NCBI GenBank assembly: GCA_038106445.1 | Contig: JAYODU010000002.1 | Coordinates: forward strand, 329,273-393,272 | Source: Pseudemcibacter sp038106445 | Lineage (GTDB): Bacteria > Pseudomonadota > Alphaproteobacteria > Sphingomonadales > Emcibacteraceae | Reading direction: 5' to 3' | DNA: 64,000 nt | Shown here: positions 9,853 through 18,389 of the stretch, piece after piece | How the letters are laid out: every line of letters begins with the position of its first letter | How positions within the stretch are numbered: the stretch's first letter is position 1 | Made by a program: the position numbers and the translations under genes | The notes under the pieces: generated by a model | Database searches by the model: none | Seen by the model: the letters and a program-made list of their open reading frames with translations, nothing else | What the model was told of the DNA's origin: nothing

Positions 9853-10491
9853 ATGATTAAAAATATTTTTTTCAGATTGTTTGTTGGATATGTGATAATA
9901 AATTTCACATATTCCACCGTTGCTGTTGCACAAGGTGCCGGAATATCGATTTTACGCGATGCTGAAATTGAGCAAATCATTCGTGAAATGTCCGAACCAA
10001 TTTTCATTGCTGCAGAGCTGGAAGTTGATGCTGTTGATACTTATCTTGTTAACGACAGTACAATCAATGCGTTCGTTGCCGGTGGTCAGAATGTTTTTAT
10101 TAATTCAGGGTTACTTCTCAAAGCAGAAACCGCCAATCAGGTAATTGGCGTTATTGCACATGAAACCGGTCATATTGCCTTGGGACATTTATCCCGTCAT
10201 AGCGAAGGAATGGGCCAGTTCGCTACTTATAGTTTGATGGGTGTTTTGTTAGGCGCTGTTGCAATGGCAGCAGGATCTGCAGATGCCGGTATGGCACTGA
10301 TGATGGGTGGGCAGCATGTTGGGTATAGGTCACTCCTTAAATTTACACGAACCCAGGAATCTTCTTCTGATCAGGTGGCCGCAAAATACCTTGATGCGAC
10401 GGGTCAATCAGGGCGCGGCCTTATTGAATTTTTTGAAATTCTTGGCGATCAGGAACTGGTTCCAAAAAAATATCAATTCTACCCGTATTGA
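9853..10491 (+). CDS. M48 metalloprotease (BepA/YfgC-like), N-terminal catalytic part of a broken gene
   Basis: This 212-residue frame encodes a signal peptide (1-27, ending VAVAQ) and the whole M48 zinc protease core: H103-E104-x2-H107 in AHETGHIALGH and the third ligand E169 in TRTQESSSDQ. BepA-type enzymes act on outer-membrane protein assembly in the periplasm. Family members are about 450-490 residues and continue into TPR repeats; here the frame stops at 10489 just after PKKYQFYPY. The missing TPR half follows immediately in the +1 frame (10475-11245). This is therefore one gene with a frame break near an A7 run at 10464-10470, through either mutation or an assembly error. Confidence 0.85.
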   Translation: MIKNIFFRLFVGYVIINFTYSTVAVAQGAGISILRDAEIEQIIREMSEPIFIAAELEVDAVDTYLVNDSTINAFVAGGQNVFINSGLLLKAETANQVIGVIAHETGHIALGHLSRHSEGMGQFATYSLMGVLLGAVAMAAGSADAGMALMMGGQHVGYRSLLKFTRTQESSSDQVAAKYLDATGQSGRGLIEFFEILGDQELVPKKYQFYPY

Positions 10492-11245
10492 ACGGCTTAT
10501 TGACCGTGTACAGGAATCTCCTTATTACGATGCTCCGCTTAATCCTGAAATCGAAGCAAAATTTCAACTCCTGCAAGCAAAATTGTTCGGTTATCTGAAA
10601 CCCTTCCATGCGACAATGGTAAGGTACCCCATTGGTGATGACAGTTTACATGCGCGCTACGCCCGTACCTTTGCTTATCAGCAAAGTGACCGTTTTGATC
10701 AGGCCCTGGCTGAAATTGAAACACTCATACAGGATTACCCGGAAAATCCGTTCTTTAGGGAAACCAAAGGACAAATTCTTTATGAAAACGGACATGTTAT
10801 AGAATCAATTGATGCATATAGGGAAGCTGTCGTGAGGCTTCCTAGTTCAAACTTGCTTCGTATGTCTTTTGCACAATCACTTATCAGCGCGGACGATGAT
10901 CGGTATTTAGCCGAAGCAATAGAAAATTTGGAAATCGCACTTGAACAGGAACCAAACAATAGCTTCGGGTGGAGACAAGCATCAATGGCCTATCACCGCA
11001 ATAATGATGATGCAATGACCCATTATTCGACAGCTCAGCATTTTCTTTTATCCGGCGACGTGCGCGGCGCAATGATAAATGCAAAAAAAGCGCTGGATTT
11101 ACTGCCGAAAGATTCACCCAAATGGATACGCGCGCAGGATATTCTGATGGCTGGGCAGACCGGGATGGACAAACGCATGACAGAAGAAGAAGAACTCAGG
11201 GAACAAGAGCAAAAAGAACGACAAAAAGAACGAAACAGGAGTTAA
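10475..11245 (+). CDS. C-terminal TPR part of the broken M48 metalloprotease gene
   Basis: About 256 residues continue the preceding M48 protease in another frame, beginning NSTRIERLIDRVQES. Several TPR-like helix pairs are visible, for example FDQALAEIETLIQDYPENP, VIESIDAYREAVVRLP and YLAEAIENLEIALEQEPNN, and a charged tail ends KERQKERNRS. In family members the catalytic domain is joined to this part through a conserved segment of the type R-[TS]-H-P-L. I cannot find that segment in either frame, which suggests a short deletion rather than only one extra base. No good start codon lies at the head of this part, so it is unlikely to be made alone. The DsbA-like gene starts 3 bp downstream. 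Confidence 0.78.
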   Translation, partial: NSTRIERLIDRVQESPYYDAPLNPEIEAKFQLLQAKLFGYLKPFHATMVRYPIGDDSLHARYARTFAYQQSDRFDQALAEIETLIQDYPENPFFRETKGQILYENGHVIESIDAYREAVVRLPSSNLLRMSFAQSLISADDDRYLAEAIENLEIALEQEPNNSFGWRQASMAYHRNNDDAMTHYSTAQHFLLSGDVRGAMINAKKALDLLPKDSPKWIRAQDILMAGQTGMDKRMTEEEELREQEQKERQKERNRS

Positions 11246-11248
11246 CGT

Positions 11249-11992
11249 ATGAGGGTACCTCATTTTATTGCGGTAATATGTCTGGCTATAGTATCAGCAG
11301 TTGCATATATGAATTTTGGAAACGCACAGCAGGAAGAGGGTCTTTCTGACATACAGCGCGATGAAATTAATCAAATGATCCGCCAATATATTTTAAATAA
11401 TCCCGAGATAATACCAGAAGCGGTAGAAGTGCTTAGGGCCCGGCAAAATGCCGCAGCAATCATGCGCTCAGAAGATCTTTTATATAATGATGGTTACAGT
11501 TACGTAGCCGGTAATGAAGATGGCGATATAACCATTGTCCAATTTTATGATTATAATTGCGGATTTTGCAAGCAGGTGCCTGGTATCCTCTCCCGCCTTG
11601 TTGAAGAGGATAAAAACCTGCGGGTGATATTTAAAGAATTACCGATACTGGCTGAATCGTCTGAAATGGCCTCTATGGCAGCAATGGCAGCTATGAAACA
11701 GGGTAAGTTCATAGAGTTTCATAACGCAATGATGAAAAATAATCGCGCTATCAATCAGGAATTGATACTTAAAGTAGCATCGGACGTCGGCCTTGATCAT
11801 GAAACATTGTTAGAGGATATGGATGATCCGAAAATTGCCGCGAATATTCAGATGACTCTGGCTCTCGTTCGTAATATTGGGATTTCCGGAACACCTGGCT
11901 TTATTATAGGTGACCAGATCATTGCCGGTTTTAAACCTTATGATGAACTAAAAAGGATCATAGCCGAGCAACGCGAAGCACGCACAATGTGA
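11249..11992 (+). CDS. DsbA family exported thiol:disulfide oxidoreductase
   Basis: A 247-residue protein with an N-terminal signal peptide or membrane anchor (about 5-25, ending GNAQ). A helical stretch (34-75) resembles the N-terminal extension seen in DsbA/Com1/ScsC-type proteins. The thioredoxin-like domain contains C104-G-F-C107 and, near residue 213, the cis-proline loop GTPGF. It probably makes or shuffles disulfides in periplasmic proteins; oxidase and isomerase cannot be told apart from sequence. It starts 3 bp after the M48 gene, a pairing common in alphaproteobacteria, so it should be co-transcribed with that protease. A strong terminator follows. Confidence 0.9.
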   Translation: MRVPHFIAVICLAIVSAVAYMNFGNAQQEEGLSDIQRDEINQMIRQYILNNPEIIPEAVEVLRARQNAAAIMRSEDLLYNDGYSYVAGNEDGDITIVQFYDYNCGFCKQVPGILSRLVEEDKNLRVIFKELPILAESSEMASMAAMAAMKQGKFIEFHNAMMKNNRAINQELILKVASDVGLDHETLLEDMDDPKIAANIQMTLALVRNIGISGTPGFIIGDQIIAGFKPYDELKRIIAEQREARTM

Positions 11993-12020
11993 TTTCTGGC
12001 ATTCATCAAAAATAATCCAA

Positions 12021-12046
12021 AACCGGACTTCACAGTCCGGTTTTTT
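12021..12046 (+). terminator. Terminator after the DsbA-like gene
   Basis: AACCGGACT, the loop TCAC and AGTCCGGTT are followed by TTTTTT. This separates the M48-DsbA unit from trxB. Confidence 0.9.
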
Positions 12047-12101
12047 CGTGCCATAAGTTCTTCTTTATTTTTTACCAGATACATACTTCGGAGCGTTCCA
12101 T

Positions 12102-13049
12102 ATGGCGACTGAACACAAAACGAAAGTTCTTATTATTGGATCGGGGCCTGCTGGCTATACTGCCGCAATTTATGCTGCACGTGCAAACCTCAAACCCATT
12201 ATAGTACAGGGCATGGAACCAGGTGGACAACTTACCATTACAACGGATGTTGAAAATTATCCCGGCTTTGCCGAAGTAATACAGGGGCCATGGCTTATGG
12301 AACAAATGCGTGACCAGGCCGCCAATGTCGATACCACAATAATCACTGATTTCATTACCGGTGTAGACTTCTCGTCCCGCCCTTTTGTATGTAAAGGTGA
12401 TAGTGGTGATACATATATTAGTGATACTGTCGTTATCGCCACTGGTGCACAGGCAAAATGGCTTGGTCTGCCATCCGAAGAAAAATTTCAGGGTGCCGGG
12501 GTATCAGCATGCGCAACATGTGACGGCTTCTTTTATCGAGGTAAGGAAGTAATCGTAGTGGGGGGTGGCAATACGGCCGTTGAAGAAGCCATCTTTCTTA
12601 CAAATTTTGCATCAAAAGTAACGCTGGTGCATCGCCGTGACGAACTGCGTGCTGAAAAAATCTTACAGGACCGGCTTTTCAAAAACGATAAAATAGAATG
12701 CCTTTGGCATCATGAAGTAGATGAAATACTTGGTGACGCGCCCCCAATGGGCGGTGTTACTGCCGCACGATTAAAAAATATCCATACCGGTGAAACACAG
12801 AATGTCCCAGTTCATGGTGTATTTATAGCCATTGGACACGCCCCATCCACCGAACTTTTTAAAGGTAAAGTAGACATAAATGATCACGGTTATATTAAGA
12901 CAGCACCCGATAGCACAGCAACCAATATACCGGGTGTGTTTGCAGCAGGTGATGTTACCGATGATAAATACCGTCAAGCGGTTACAGCCGCTGGCATGGG
13001 ATGTATGGCTGCACTTGAAGCGGAACGATTCATTGCGGAAAATGAATAA
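12102..13049 (+). CDS. trxB: Thioredoxin-disulfide reductase
   Basis: Cytoplasmic flavoprotein of 315 residues that passes electrons from NADPH to thioredoxin. The FAD-binding GSGPAGYTAAIYAARA is at about 13-28, the redox-active C137-A-T-C140 precedes DGFF, the NADPH site GGGNTAVEEA follows at about 155, and a second FAD contact GVFAAGDVTD lies near 285. Length is typical. GGAG at 12090-12093 precedes the ATG by eight bases. The LysR gene starts 17 bp after the stop, a frequent trxB-lysR pairing in this class that suggests co-transcription. Confidence 0.97.
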   Translation: MATEHKTKVLIIGSGPAGYTAAIYAARANLKPIIVQGMEPGGQLTITTDVENYPGFAEVIQGPWLMEQMRDQAANVDTTIITDFITGVDFSSRPFVCKGDSGDTYISDTVVIATGAQAKWLGLPSEEKFQGAGVSACATCDGFFYRGKEVIVVGGGNTAVEEAIFLTNFASKVTLVHRRDELRAEKILQDRLFKNDKIECLWHHEVDEILGDAPPMGGVTAARLKNIHTGETQNVPVHGVFIAIGHAPSTELFKGKVDINDHGYIKTAPDSTATNIPGVFAAGDVTDDKYRQAVTAAGMGCMAALEAERFIAENE

Positions 13050-13066
13050 TCAAACTAATATAAGAT

Positions 13067-13951
13067 ATGGACTGGGATAAATTACGAATATTTCATGCTG
13101 TTGCAACGGCGGGCAGTTTCACTCATGCTGGTGAAGCACTGGGCCTTAGCCAATCAGCAGTCAGCCGTCAGATCCGAACTCTTGAAGAAAGTCTGCAAAC
13201 ATCGCTTTTTAATCGTCACGCCCGCGGACTTATTCTGACGGATGAAGGTGAAACACTTTTTGAAACAACACAGGATGTGGTTTCCAGAATCCATGTGACA
13301 GAACAAAAAATTCTTGAAGGTACCGAAGTTCCACGAGGAAACCTTAAGATTGCCACAACCAATTCGTTCGGTTCCACATGGATGATGAGCAATATCAAAA
13401 AATTTATTGATAGATACCCAGACATTCATGTCCAAATGTTAATCAGTGATATGGATTATGATCTGCTTACGCGTGAAGCCGATGTGGCAATCAGGTTTCA
13501 TCCGACAGAACATCTTGATCTTATTCAAAAGAAAATTGCGACATTCCATTATAATCTTTACGCATCCCCCGAATATCTGAACAAATATGGCCGTCCTCGA
13601 ACAGCGGCTGACCTTGATAACCATAATCTGATCGCATATGGCAATCTGACAGCAAGCCCTATTCGCAATATCGACTGGATTCTTGAAATAGACGCAAAAG
13701 TAAAACGGACGCCCATTCTGGAAGTCAATAATATTTCAGGTGTGCTACAAGCGGTAAAAGCCGGGATTGGTATTGGTTCCCTACCCGATTATCTTGTGCA
13801 GGGATATATGAATATTACAAAAGTTCTTGCAGACAGTCAGACACATGAGTTTCCTGCCTATTTCGTTTATACACAGGAACTTAGAAAATCGAAGCGAATT
13901 ACGGCCTTTCGCGAATTTATTGAACAGGAATTCAAGAAATCAATTTTTTAA
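13067..13951 (+). CDS. LysR family transcriptional regulator
   Basis: DNA-binding regulator of 294 residues. The winged helix-turn-helix is at about 1-60 (FHAVATAGSFTHAGEALGLSQSAVSRQIRTLE) and the effector-binding domain covers about 90-290. It lies directly behind trxB on the same strand. LysR genes in this position are widespread in alphaproteobacteria, but the inducer and targets cannot be read from sequence. The stop is followed at once by a TTGACA-like box and then by the small RNA candidate at 14072. Confidence 0.92.
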   Translation: MDWDKLRIFHAVATAGSFTHAGEALGLSQSAVSRQIRTLEESLQTSLFNRHARGLILTDEGETLFETTQDVVSRIHVTEQKILEGTEVPRGNLKIATTNSFGSTWMMSNIKKFIDRYPDIHVQMLISDMDYDLLTREADVAIRFHPTEHLDLIQKKIATFHYNLYASPEYLNKYGRPRTAADLDNHNLIAYGNLTASPIRNIDWILEIDAKVKRTPILEVNNISGVLQAVKAGIGIGSLPDYLVQGYMNITKVLADSQTHEFPAYFVYTQELRKSKRITAFREFIEQEFKKSIF

Positions 13952-14056
13952 TTGACACAAGATATGCATTTTTTGCATATCTGCAACGACGTTTTAACCA
14001 GTACTCATTCCGAAAACAATCATCTATGTATACACACAGATGTTGAGAAACATCGC

Positions 14057-14065
14057 TGATATAAT
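14057..14065 (+). promoter_or_regulatory. Extended -10 promoter for the small RNA candidate
   Basis: TG-A-TATAAT (14057-14065) is a perfect extended -10 element; no good -35 is present 16-18 bases upstream, which extended -10 promoters tolerate. Transcription would start near 14072. A TTGACA at 13952-13957 has no good -10 partner, so it is less likely to be the start. Confidence 0.45.
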
Positions 14066-14071
14066 TCTTCA

Positions 14072-14203
14072 ATTATTTCAGTTTTGCAATGGGCTCGTAT
14101 CCTCCCCCTTTTTCGACCCATTGCCTGTTTCATAATCTCCCCAAGATATGAAACCTCCCTATATTTTGTGAACTTGCCGGGCTATTTGCCCGGCATTTTT
14201 TTT
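14072..14203 (+). ncRNA. Candidate small RNA with two CUCCCC-loop hairpins
   Basis: Between lysR and the convergent phosphatase, three stem-loops follow each other. Stem 1 is GCAATGGG (14086-14093) with CCCATTGC (14117-14124); its loop holds CCTCCCCC. Stem 2 is GTTTCATA (14127-14134) with TATGAAAC (14147-14154); its loop holds CTCCCC. Stem 3 is a strong terminator. Both C-rich loops are complementary to Shine-Dalgarno sequences (GGGGAG, GGAGG). Alphaproteobacterial sRNAs with CCUCC-type loops that bind ribosome-binding sites are known, such as the CcsR/cuckoo type, but I cannot assign this RNA to a named family. About 130 nt. It could also be processed from the lysR 3' end. Confidence 0.6.
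14175..14203. terminator. Bidirectional terminator, small RNA / HAD gene
   Basis: TGCCGGGC, the loop TATTT and GCCCGGCA form a perfect eight-base stem followed by eight T. The T run overlaps the stop codon of the convergent HAD gene. Confidence 0.9.
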
Positions 14204-14843
14204 AAATGTGCCTCTGAATTTCAATTATATGATTAAATACAAGCCCGCCTGCTTTTTTAAGCCTGTCACTGTCCCCACGTCTGCTGTAGGCAATGACCTC
14301 CATTCCGGCGGCAACGGCACCCTGTACGCCGGGAACGCTGTCTTCAATCACAAGGCAATTGGCGGGTTCCACACCCATCTGATCGGCGGCATATAGATAT
14401 AAATCCGGATATGGCTTGCCGCGCTCTACCTGCAATGTGCTGAAAATACGGCCTTCAAAATATTTTTTAAGACCGGTAATTCCCAGCGTCACATCCATTT
14501 TCTCGAAACTGCCGCTGGACGCCACACAAATTTTGATATTTTGGTTATTTAAAGATCTGATCAGATCTTCCACACCCGGTACAGCTTTAAGATTGTATTC
14601 AAAAGCCATAAATGTTTTTTTCTGAAGCACATCCAGAAAATCTTCCGGCAGTTTCCGGCCCAGCAGTTCTTCGGATATACTGACAACGGCAGCCATAGAC
14701 CGCCCGACATATGTCTGGATAACTTCATCCAATGTCATGTCAAGACCATGTGCCGCAAGCGCATCACGAAGTAAGGGGTTCGAGATGGCTTCGCTATCCA
14801 CAAGTACACCATCACAGTCAAAAACTACCAGTTGAGGTTTCAT
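14202..14843 (-). CDS. HAD superfamily phosphatase (beta-phosphoglucomutase/phosphoglycolate phosphatase-like)
   Basis: Haloacid dehalogenase-type hydrolase of 213 residues, subfamily IA. The nucleophile and acid are D9 and D11 in FDCDGVLVDSE; motif II is the Ser in VASSG near 110, and motif III/IV is KPYPDLY plus VIEDSVPGVQ. A helical cap lies at about 17-85. Relatives act on small phosphosugars such as 6-phosphogluconate or 2-phosphoglycolate; the substrate here is not determinable. It follows the aspartate aminotransferase gene by two bases, so the two are probably one transcript, though no shared pathway is evident. Confidence 0.88.
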   Translation of the reverse strand: MKPQLVVFDCDGVLVDSEAISNPLLRDALAAHGLDMTLDEVIQTYVGRSMAAVVSISEELLGRKLPEDFLDVLQKKTFMAFEYNLKAVPGVEDLIRSLNNQNIKICVASSGSFEKMDVTLGITGLKKYFEGRIFSTLQVERGKPYPDLYLYAADQMGVEPANCLVIEDSVPGVQGAVAAGMEVIAYSRRGDSDRLKKAGGLVFNHIIEIQRHI

Positions 14844-14845
14844 AC

Positions 14846-16048
14846 TTATTTGAGAGCCGCGCAGGCTTTTTTAATTCGGCGGCAGGCCTCAAACAAAACA
14901 TCATCGGATGTGGCATATGAAATTCTGAAATGGGGCGATAAACCGAAGGCTTCGCCATGAACAACGGCCACACCAACGGATTCGAGCAGATATGTCGAAA
15001 CATCCAGGTCAGTTTCGAGACTTTTTCCATCTGGTGTTTTCTTACCGATCAGCCCGGCACAACTTGGATAAACGTAAAATGCCCCTTCCGGTGTCGGGCA
15101 TTCAAGACCCGGAACTTCGCTTAGCATTTCCACAACCATATTTCGGCGTTTTTTAAAGGCATCGGCACGCACTTCCAGATATCCCTGATCACCATCAAGG
15201 GCAGCGATTGTCGCAAACTGGGAAATGGTACAGGGGTTTGACGTACTTTGTGATTGTACCTTTCGTATGGCGTTTATCAGTTCGGTGGGTCCACCAGCAT
15301 AACCAATACGCCAGCCGGTCATGGCATAGGCTTTTGCAACACCGTTCATGGTAAGGGTGCGATCCTTTAGTTTTGGTTCCACCGCGGCGGGGGTTACAAA
15401 TTTAAAACCGTCATAGATGATATGTTCATAAATATCATCTGCAAAAATCCAGACATGGGTGTATTTCAGAATAACATCCGTCAATGCCTTCATTTCATCA
15501 TAGTTATACGCCGCCCCCGAAGGGTTTGATGGTGAATTGAGCATGACCCACTTTGTATTTGGGGTGATGGCTGCCTCAAGCTGATCCGCAGACATTTTAA
15601 AACCGTTTTCAATGCCCGTCTCAACAATTACCGGTGTGCCGCCCGCAAGCAGGGTCATATCCGGATAACTGACCCAATAAGGAGCAGGAATAATTACTTC
15701 ATCTCCTGGATTAAGAGTGGCAACAAACACATTGTAAATAGTATGTTTTCCACCAGAATTAACGGAAATATTTTCACGTGCATAATCAAGACTATTATCG
15801 CGTTTAAATTTCCGTATGATGGCGTCCTTAACTTCCGGCAGACCATCAACCTGGGTATATTTTGTCTTTCCTTCTAATATGGCTTTAATAGCCGCGTCCT
15901 TGACATAATCCATCGTATCAAAGTCCGGCTCCCCAGCACCAAGGCCTATAACATCCTTTCCTGCGGCACGAAGCTCAGCCGCTTTACTGGAAACTGCGAT
16001 TGTCGGGGAAGGTTTTATACGCCCAAGGGCATCGGCGATAAAGGCCAT
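14846..16048 (-). CDS. Aspartate aminotransferase, class I/II PLP enzyme
   Basis: Cytoplasmic PLP enzyme of 400 residues, closest in pattern to the class Ib aspartate (and prephenate) aminotransferases of alphaproteobacteria, often called aatA. The N-terminus has the usual RIKPSPTIAVSSKA; the substrate region is GLGAGEPDFDT; PLP contacts include NSPSNPSG (about 171-178) and ADDIYEH; the Schiff-base lysine is K239 in NGVAKAYAMTGWRIGY. It moves the amino group between aspartate and 2-oxoglutarate. It is divergent from uvrB across 124 bp. Whether it also aminates prephenate cannot be told from sequence. Confidence 0.92.
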   Translation of the reverse strand: MAFIADALGRIKPSPTIAVSSKAAELRAAGKDVIGLGAGEPDFDTMDYVKDAAIKAILEGKTKYTQVDGLPEVKDAIIRKFKRDNSLDYARENISVNSGGKHTIYNVFVATLNPGDEVIIPAPYWVSYPDMTLLAGGTPVIVETGIENGFKMSADQLEAAITPNTKWVMLNSPSNPSGAAYNYDEMKALTDVILKYTHVWIFADDIYEHIIYDGFKFVTPAAVEPKLKDRTLTMNGVAKAYAMTGWRIGYAGGPTELINAIRKVQSQSTSNPCTISQFATIAALDGDQGYLEVRADAFKKRRNMVVEMLSEVPGLECPTPEGAFYVYPSCAGLIGKKTPDGKSLETDLDVSTYLLESVGVAVVHGEAFGLSPHFRISYATSDDVLFEACRRIKKACAALK

Positions 16049-16146
16049 TTTTGGCTCCTGAAATAAGAATAGTATCAGTGCTGAAAGTAAGTGAAGCTGG
16101 ACTTTTTCGCAAGTAGGAAATTTTGTAAATCTTAGTATTGCAATAA

Positions 16147-16161
16147 GAACAAAAAGGGGAC
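16147..16161 (+). promoter_or_regulatory. Possible LexA (SOS) box upstream of uvrB
   Basis: GAACAAAAAGGGGAC differs by one base from the alphaproteobacterial LexA pattern GAAC-N7-GAAC (GTTC-N7-GTTC). It lies 12 bases before the uvrB start, where it also covers the only AGGGG that could act as ribosome site. uvrB is SOS-controlled in many bacteria, so the site is reasonable but unproven. Confidence 0.35.
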
Positions 16162-16172
16162 ATTATACCTCC

Positions 16173-18359
16173 ATGCCTGGAGAATACAGTCTTGCCTCCC
16201 CTACACTTTTGAAGCCGCGTGAATATTACGAACGGCCAAAAAAAACCGAGGGAGGCATCAAATTTAAAATTGAAAGCGATTTTGTTCCGTCCGGTGATCA
16301 ACCCGGAGCAATTGACGCGCTTGTTGATGGCCTTGAAAATGGTCTTACCGACCAGGTCCTCCTTGGGGTTACCGGATCGGGTAAAACATATACAATGGCG
16401 CAGGTGATTGAACGTACCCAACGCCCGGCACTGATCATGGCACATAACAAAACGCTTGCCGCGCAGCTTTACGGGGAAATGAAAAGCTTTTTTCCAAATA
16501 ACAGCGTTGAATATTTTGTGTCCTACTATGATTATTATCAGCCTGAAGCATACGTCCCCCGTTCGGATACCTTCATCGAAAAAGACGCAAGCATAAATGA
16601 AAGCATTGACCGCATGCGCCATGCGGCAACGCGTGCCGTATTTGAACGGGATGATGTTATTATTGTCGCGTCCGTATCCTGTATTTACGGTATGGGTGCG
16701 GCGGAAACTTATCTTCAAATGGCGATCCAGTTTGAGCAGGGAATGTTATATGAACAACGAAAATTGCTACGGGATCTGGTGGAACTTCAATACCGGCGTA
16801 ATGATACGGCCTTTACCCGTGGTGCATTTCGCGTGCGTGGCGATGTTATTGAAATATTCCCAAGCCATTTTGAAGACCGGGCATGGCGGCTTGATTTCTT
16901 TGGCGACGAACTGGAAACAATTACACTGTTCGATCCGTTAACCGGTGAAAAAATTGAAACTTTACAGTCAGTTAAGCTATATGCGAACAGCCATTATGTT
17001 ACCCCCGGCCCCAGCATGGATCAGGCGATCAAAACCATTAAAGCCGAACTTGGACATCGCTTGAAAGAATATGAAGCGCAGGGAAAAATCCTTGAAGCCG
17101 CACGACTGGAACAACGCACAAAATTTGATCTTGAAATGCTTACCGCCACGGGCGTGTGTGCGGGGATTGAAAATTATTCACGGCACCTGACCGGACGCGC
17201 ACCGGGTGAAGCGCCGCCCACGTTATTTGAATATCTTCCGGAAAATATGCTCCTGTTTATGGATGAAAGCCATGTAAGTGTGCCGCAGATTGGCGGCATG
17301 TCCAAGGGGGACTATAGCCGTAAATCCACGCTTGCGGAATTTGGTTTTCGTCTACCCAGTTGCATCGATAACCGGCCTCTTAAATTTTCCGAATGGGAAT
17401 ATTTCCGCCCGCAATCAATATATGTATCTGCCACACCAGGGTCCTGGGAACTGGAACAAACGGGCGGCGAATTTGTCGAGCAGGTAATCCGGCCAACCGG
17501 GCTTATCGATCCGCCTGTGGAAATCCGCCCGGTTGATACACAGGTGGATGATCTGCTTCATGAAGTTAAAGACGTCATCAGCAAAGGCCACCGCGTACTG
17601 GTCACCACCCTCACAAAAAGAATGGCCGAAGATTTAAGTGAATATATGCATGATAGCGGTCTTAAGGTGCGGTACATGCATTCGGATATTGAGACCCTTG
17701 AACGTATTGAAATTATTCGTGATTTAAGGCTGGGTGTGTTTGATATACTTATTGGTATCAACCTGTTACGTGAAGGACTTGATATCCCGGAAACGGGACT
17801 TGTGGCGATTTTAGATGCCGATAAGGAAGGGTTTCTCAGATCTGAAACTTCACTGATACAGACCATTGGTCGTGCGGCGCGTAATGTTGACAGTAAAGTG
17901 ATCCTTTATGCGGATAAGGAAACCAATTCCATCCGTGCTGCTATTGCTGAAACGGACCGCCGCCGTGAAAAACAAAAAGCTTACAATGAAGAACACGGCA
18001 TTACACCCGAAAGCATTAAAAAATCCATTGGCGATATTGTTGGCGATACTGCAGAAGGCGATCATGTCACCGTTTCCCTTGATACTGACGGTACAAACAA
18101 TATGGTTGGTCATAACCTTCGTAGTTATATTGAAGGGCTTGAAAAAACCATGCTTGAAGCCGCTGCCAACCTTGAATTTGAAGAAGCGGCAAGACTTAGG
18201 GACGAAATCAAGCATCTTGAAAATAAGGAACTTGGGATCGATTTTGATCCGATGGCCCGCCATGTGGGACCAAAACTGGAAGGACGTTCCACACTTGGCA
18301 AACCGGGCACAAGACAGTACCGTAAAAAACGGGGAACACCAACGCCACGAAAATTTTAG
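16173..18359 (+). CDS. uvrB: Excinuclease ABC subunit B
   Basis: DNA-damage verification helicase of nucleotide excision repair, 728 residues. Walker A is GVTGSGKT (65-72), the strand-separating beta-hairpin region follows with SYYDYYQPEAYVP, the Walker B motif is MDESH, and the C-terminal helicase motifs include GRAARN. The UVR motif that binds UvrC is at about 655-690 (ANLEFEEAARLRDEIK). UvrB usually begins close to FKIESDFVPSGDQ, so the first ~30 residues from this ATG are an extension; an internal start is possible. A possible LexA site lies directly upstream. The next gene starts 30 bp downstream on the same strand. Confidence 0.97.
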   Translation: MPGEYSLASPTLLKPREYYERPKKTEGGIKFKIESDFVPSGDQPGAIDALVDGLENGLTDQVLLGVTGSGKTYTMAQVIERTQRPALIMAHNKTLAAQLYGEMKSFFPNNSVEYFVSYYDYYQPEAYVPRSDTFIEKDASINESIDRMRHAATRAVFERDDVIIVASVSCIYGMGAAETYLQMAIQFEQGMLYEQRKLLRDLVELQYRRNDTAFTRGAFRVRGDVIEIFPSHFEDRAWRLDFFGDELETITLFDPLTGEKIETLQSVKLYANSHYVTPGPSMDQAIKTIKAELGHRLKEYEAQGKILEAARLEQRTKFDLEMLTATGVCAGIENYSRHLTGRAPGEAPPTLFEYLPENMLLFMDESHVSVPQIGGMSKGDYSRKSTLAEFGFRLPSCIDNRPLKFSEWEYFRPQSIYVSATPGSWELEQTGGEFVEQVIRPTGLIDPPVEIRPVDTQVDDLLHEVKDVISKGHRVLVTTLTKRMAEDLSEYMHDSGLKVRYMHSDIETLERIEIIRDLRLGVFDILIGINLLREGLDIPETGLVAILDADKEGFLRSETSLIQTIGRAARNVDSKVILYADKETNSIRAAIAETDRRREKQKAYNEEHGITPESIKKSIGDIVGDTAEGDHVTVSLDTDGTNNMVGHNLRSYIEGLEKTMLEAAANLEFEEAARLRDEIKHLENKELGIDFDPMARHVGPKLEGRSTLGKPGTRQYRKKRGTPTPRKF

Positions 18360-18389
18360 GGAAAATTAAAAAAAAACGGGGAGGATTTA

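Noticed and set aside
10307..10474. Upstream part of the frame that carries the M48 TPR half
   Set aside because: This stretch overlaps the catalytic domain in the wrong frame; only the part from about 10475 matches the family.
13952..13981. TTGACA as the promoter of the small RNA
   Set aside because: At 16-19 bases spacing no good -10 is found, whereas the extended -10 at 14057-14065 is perfect and better placed.
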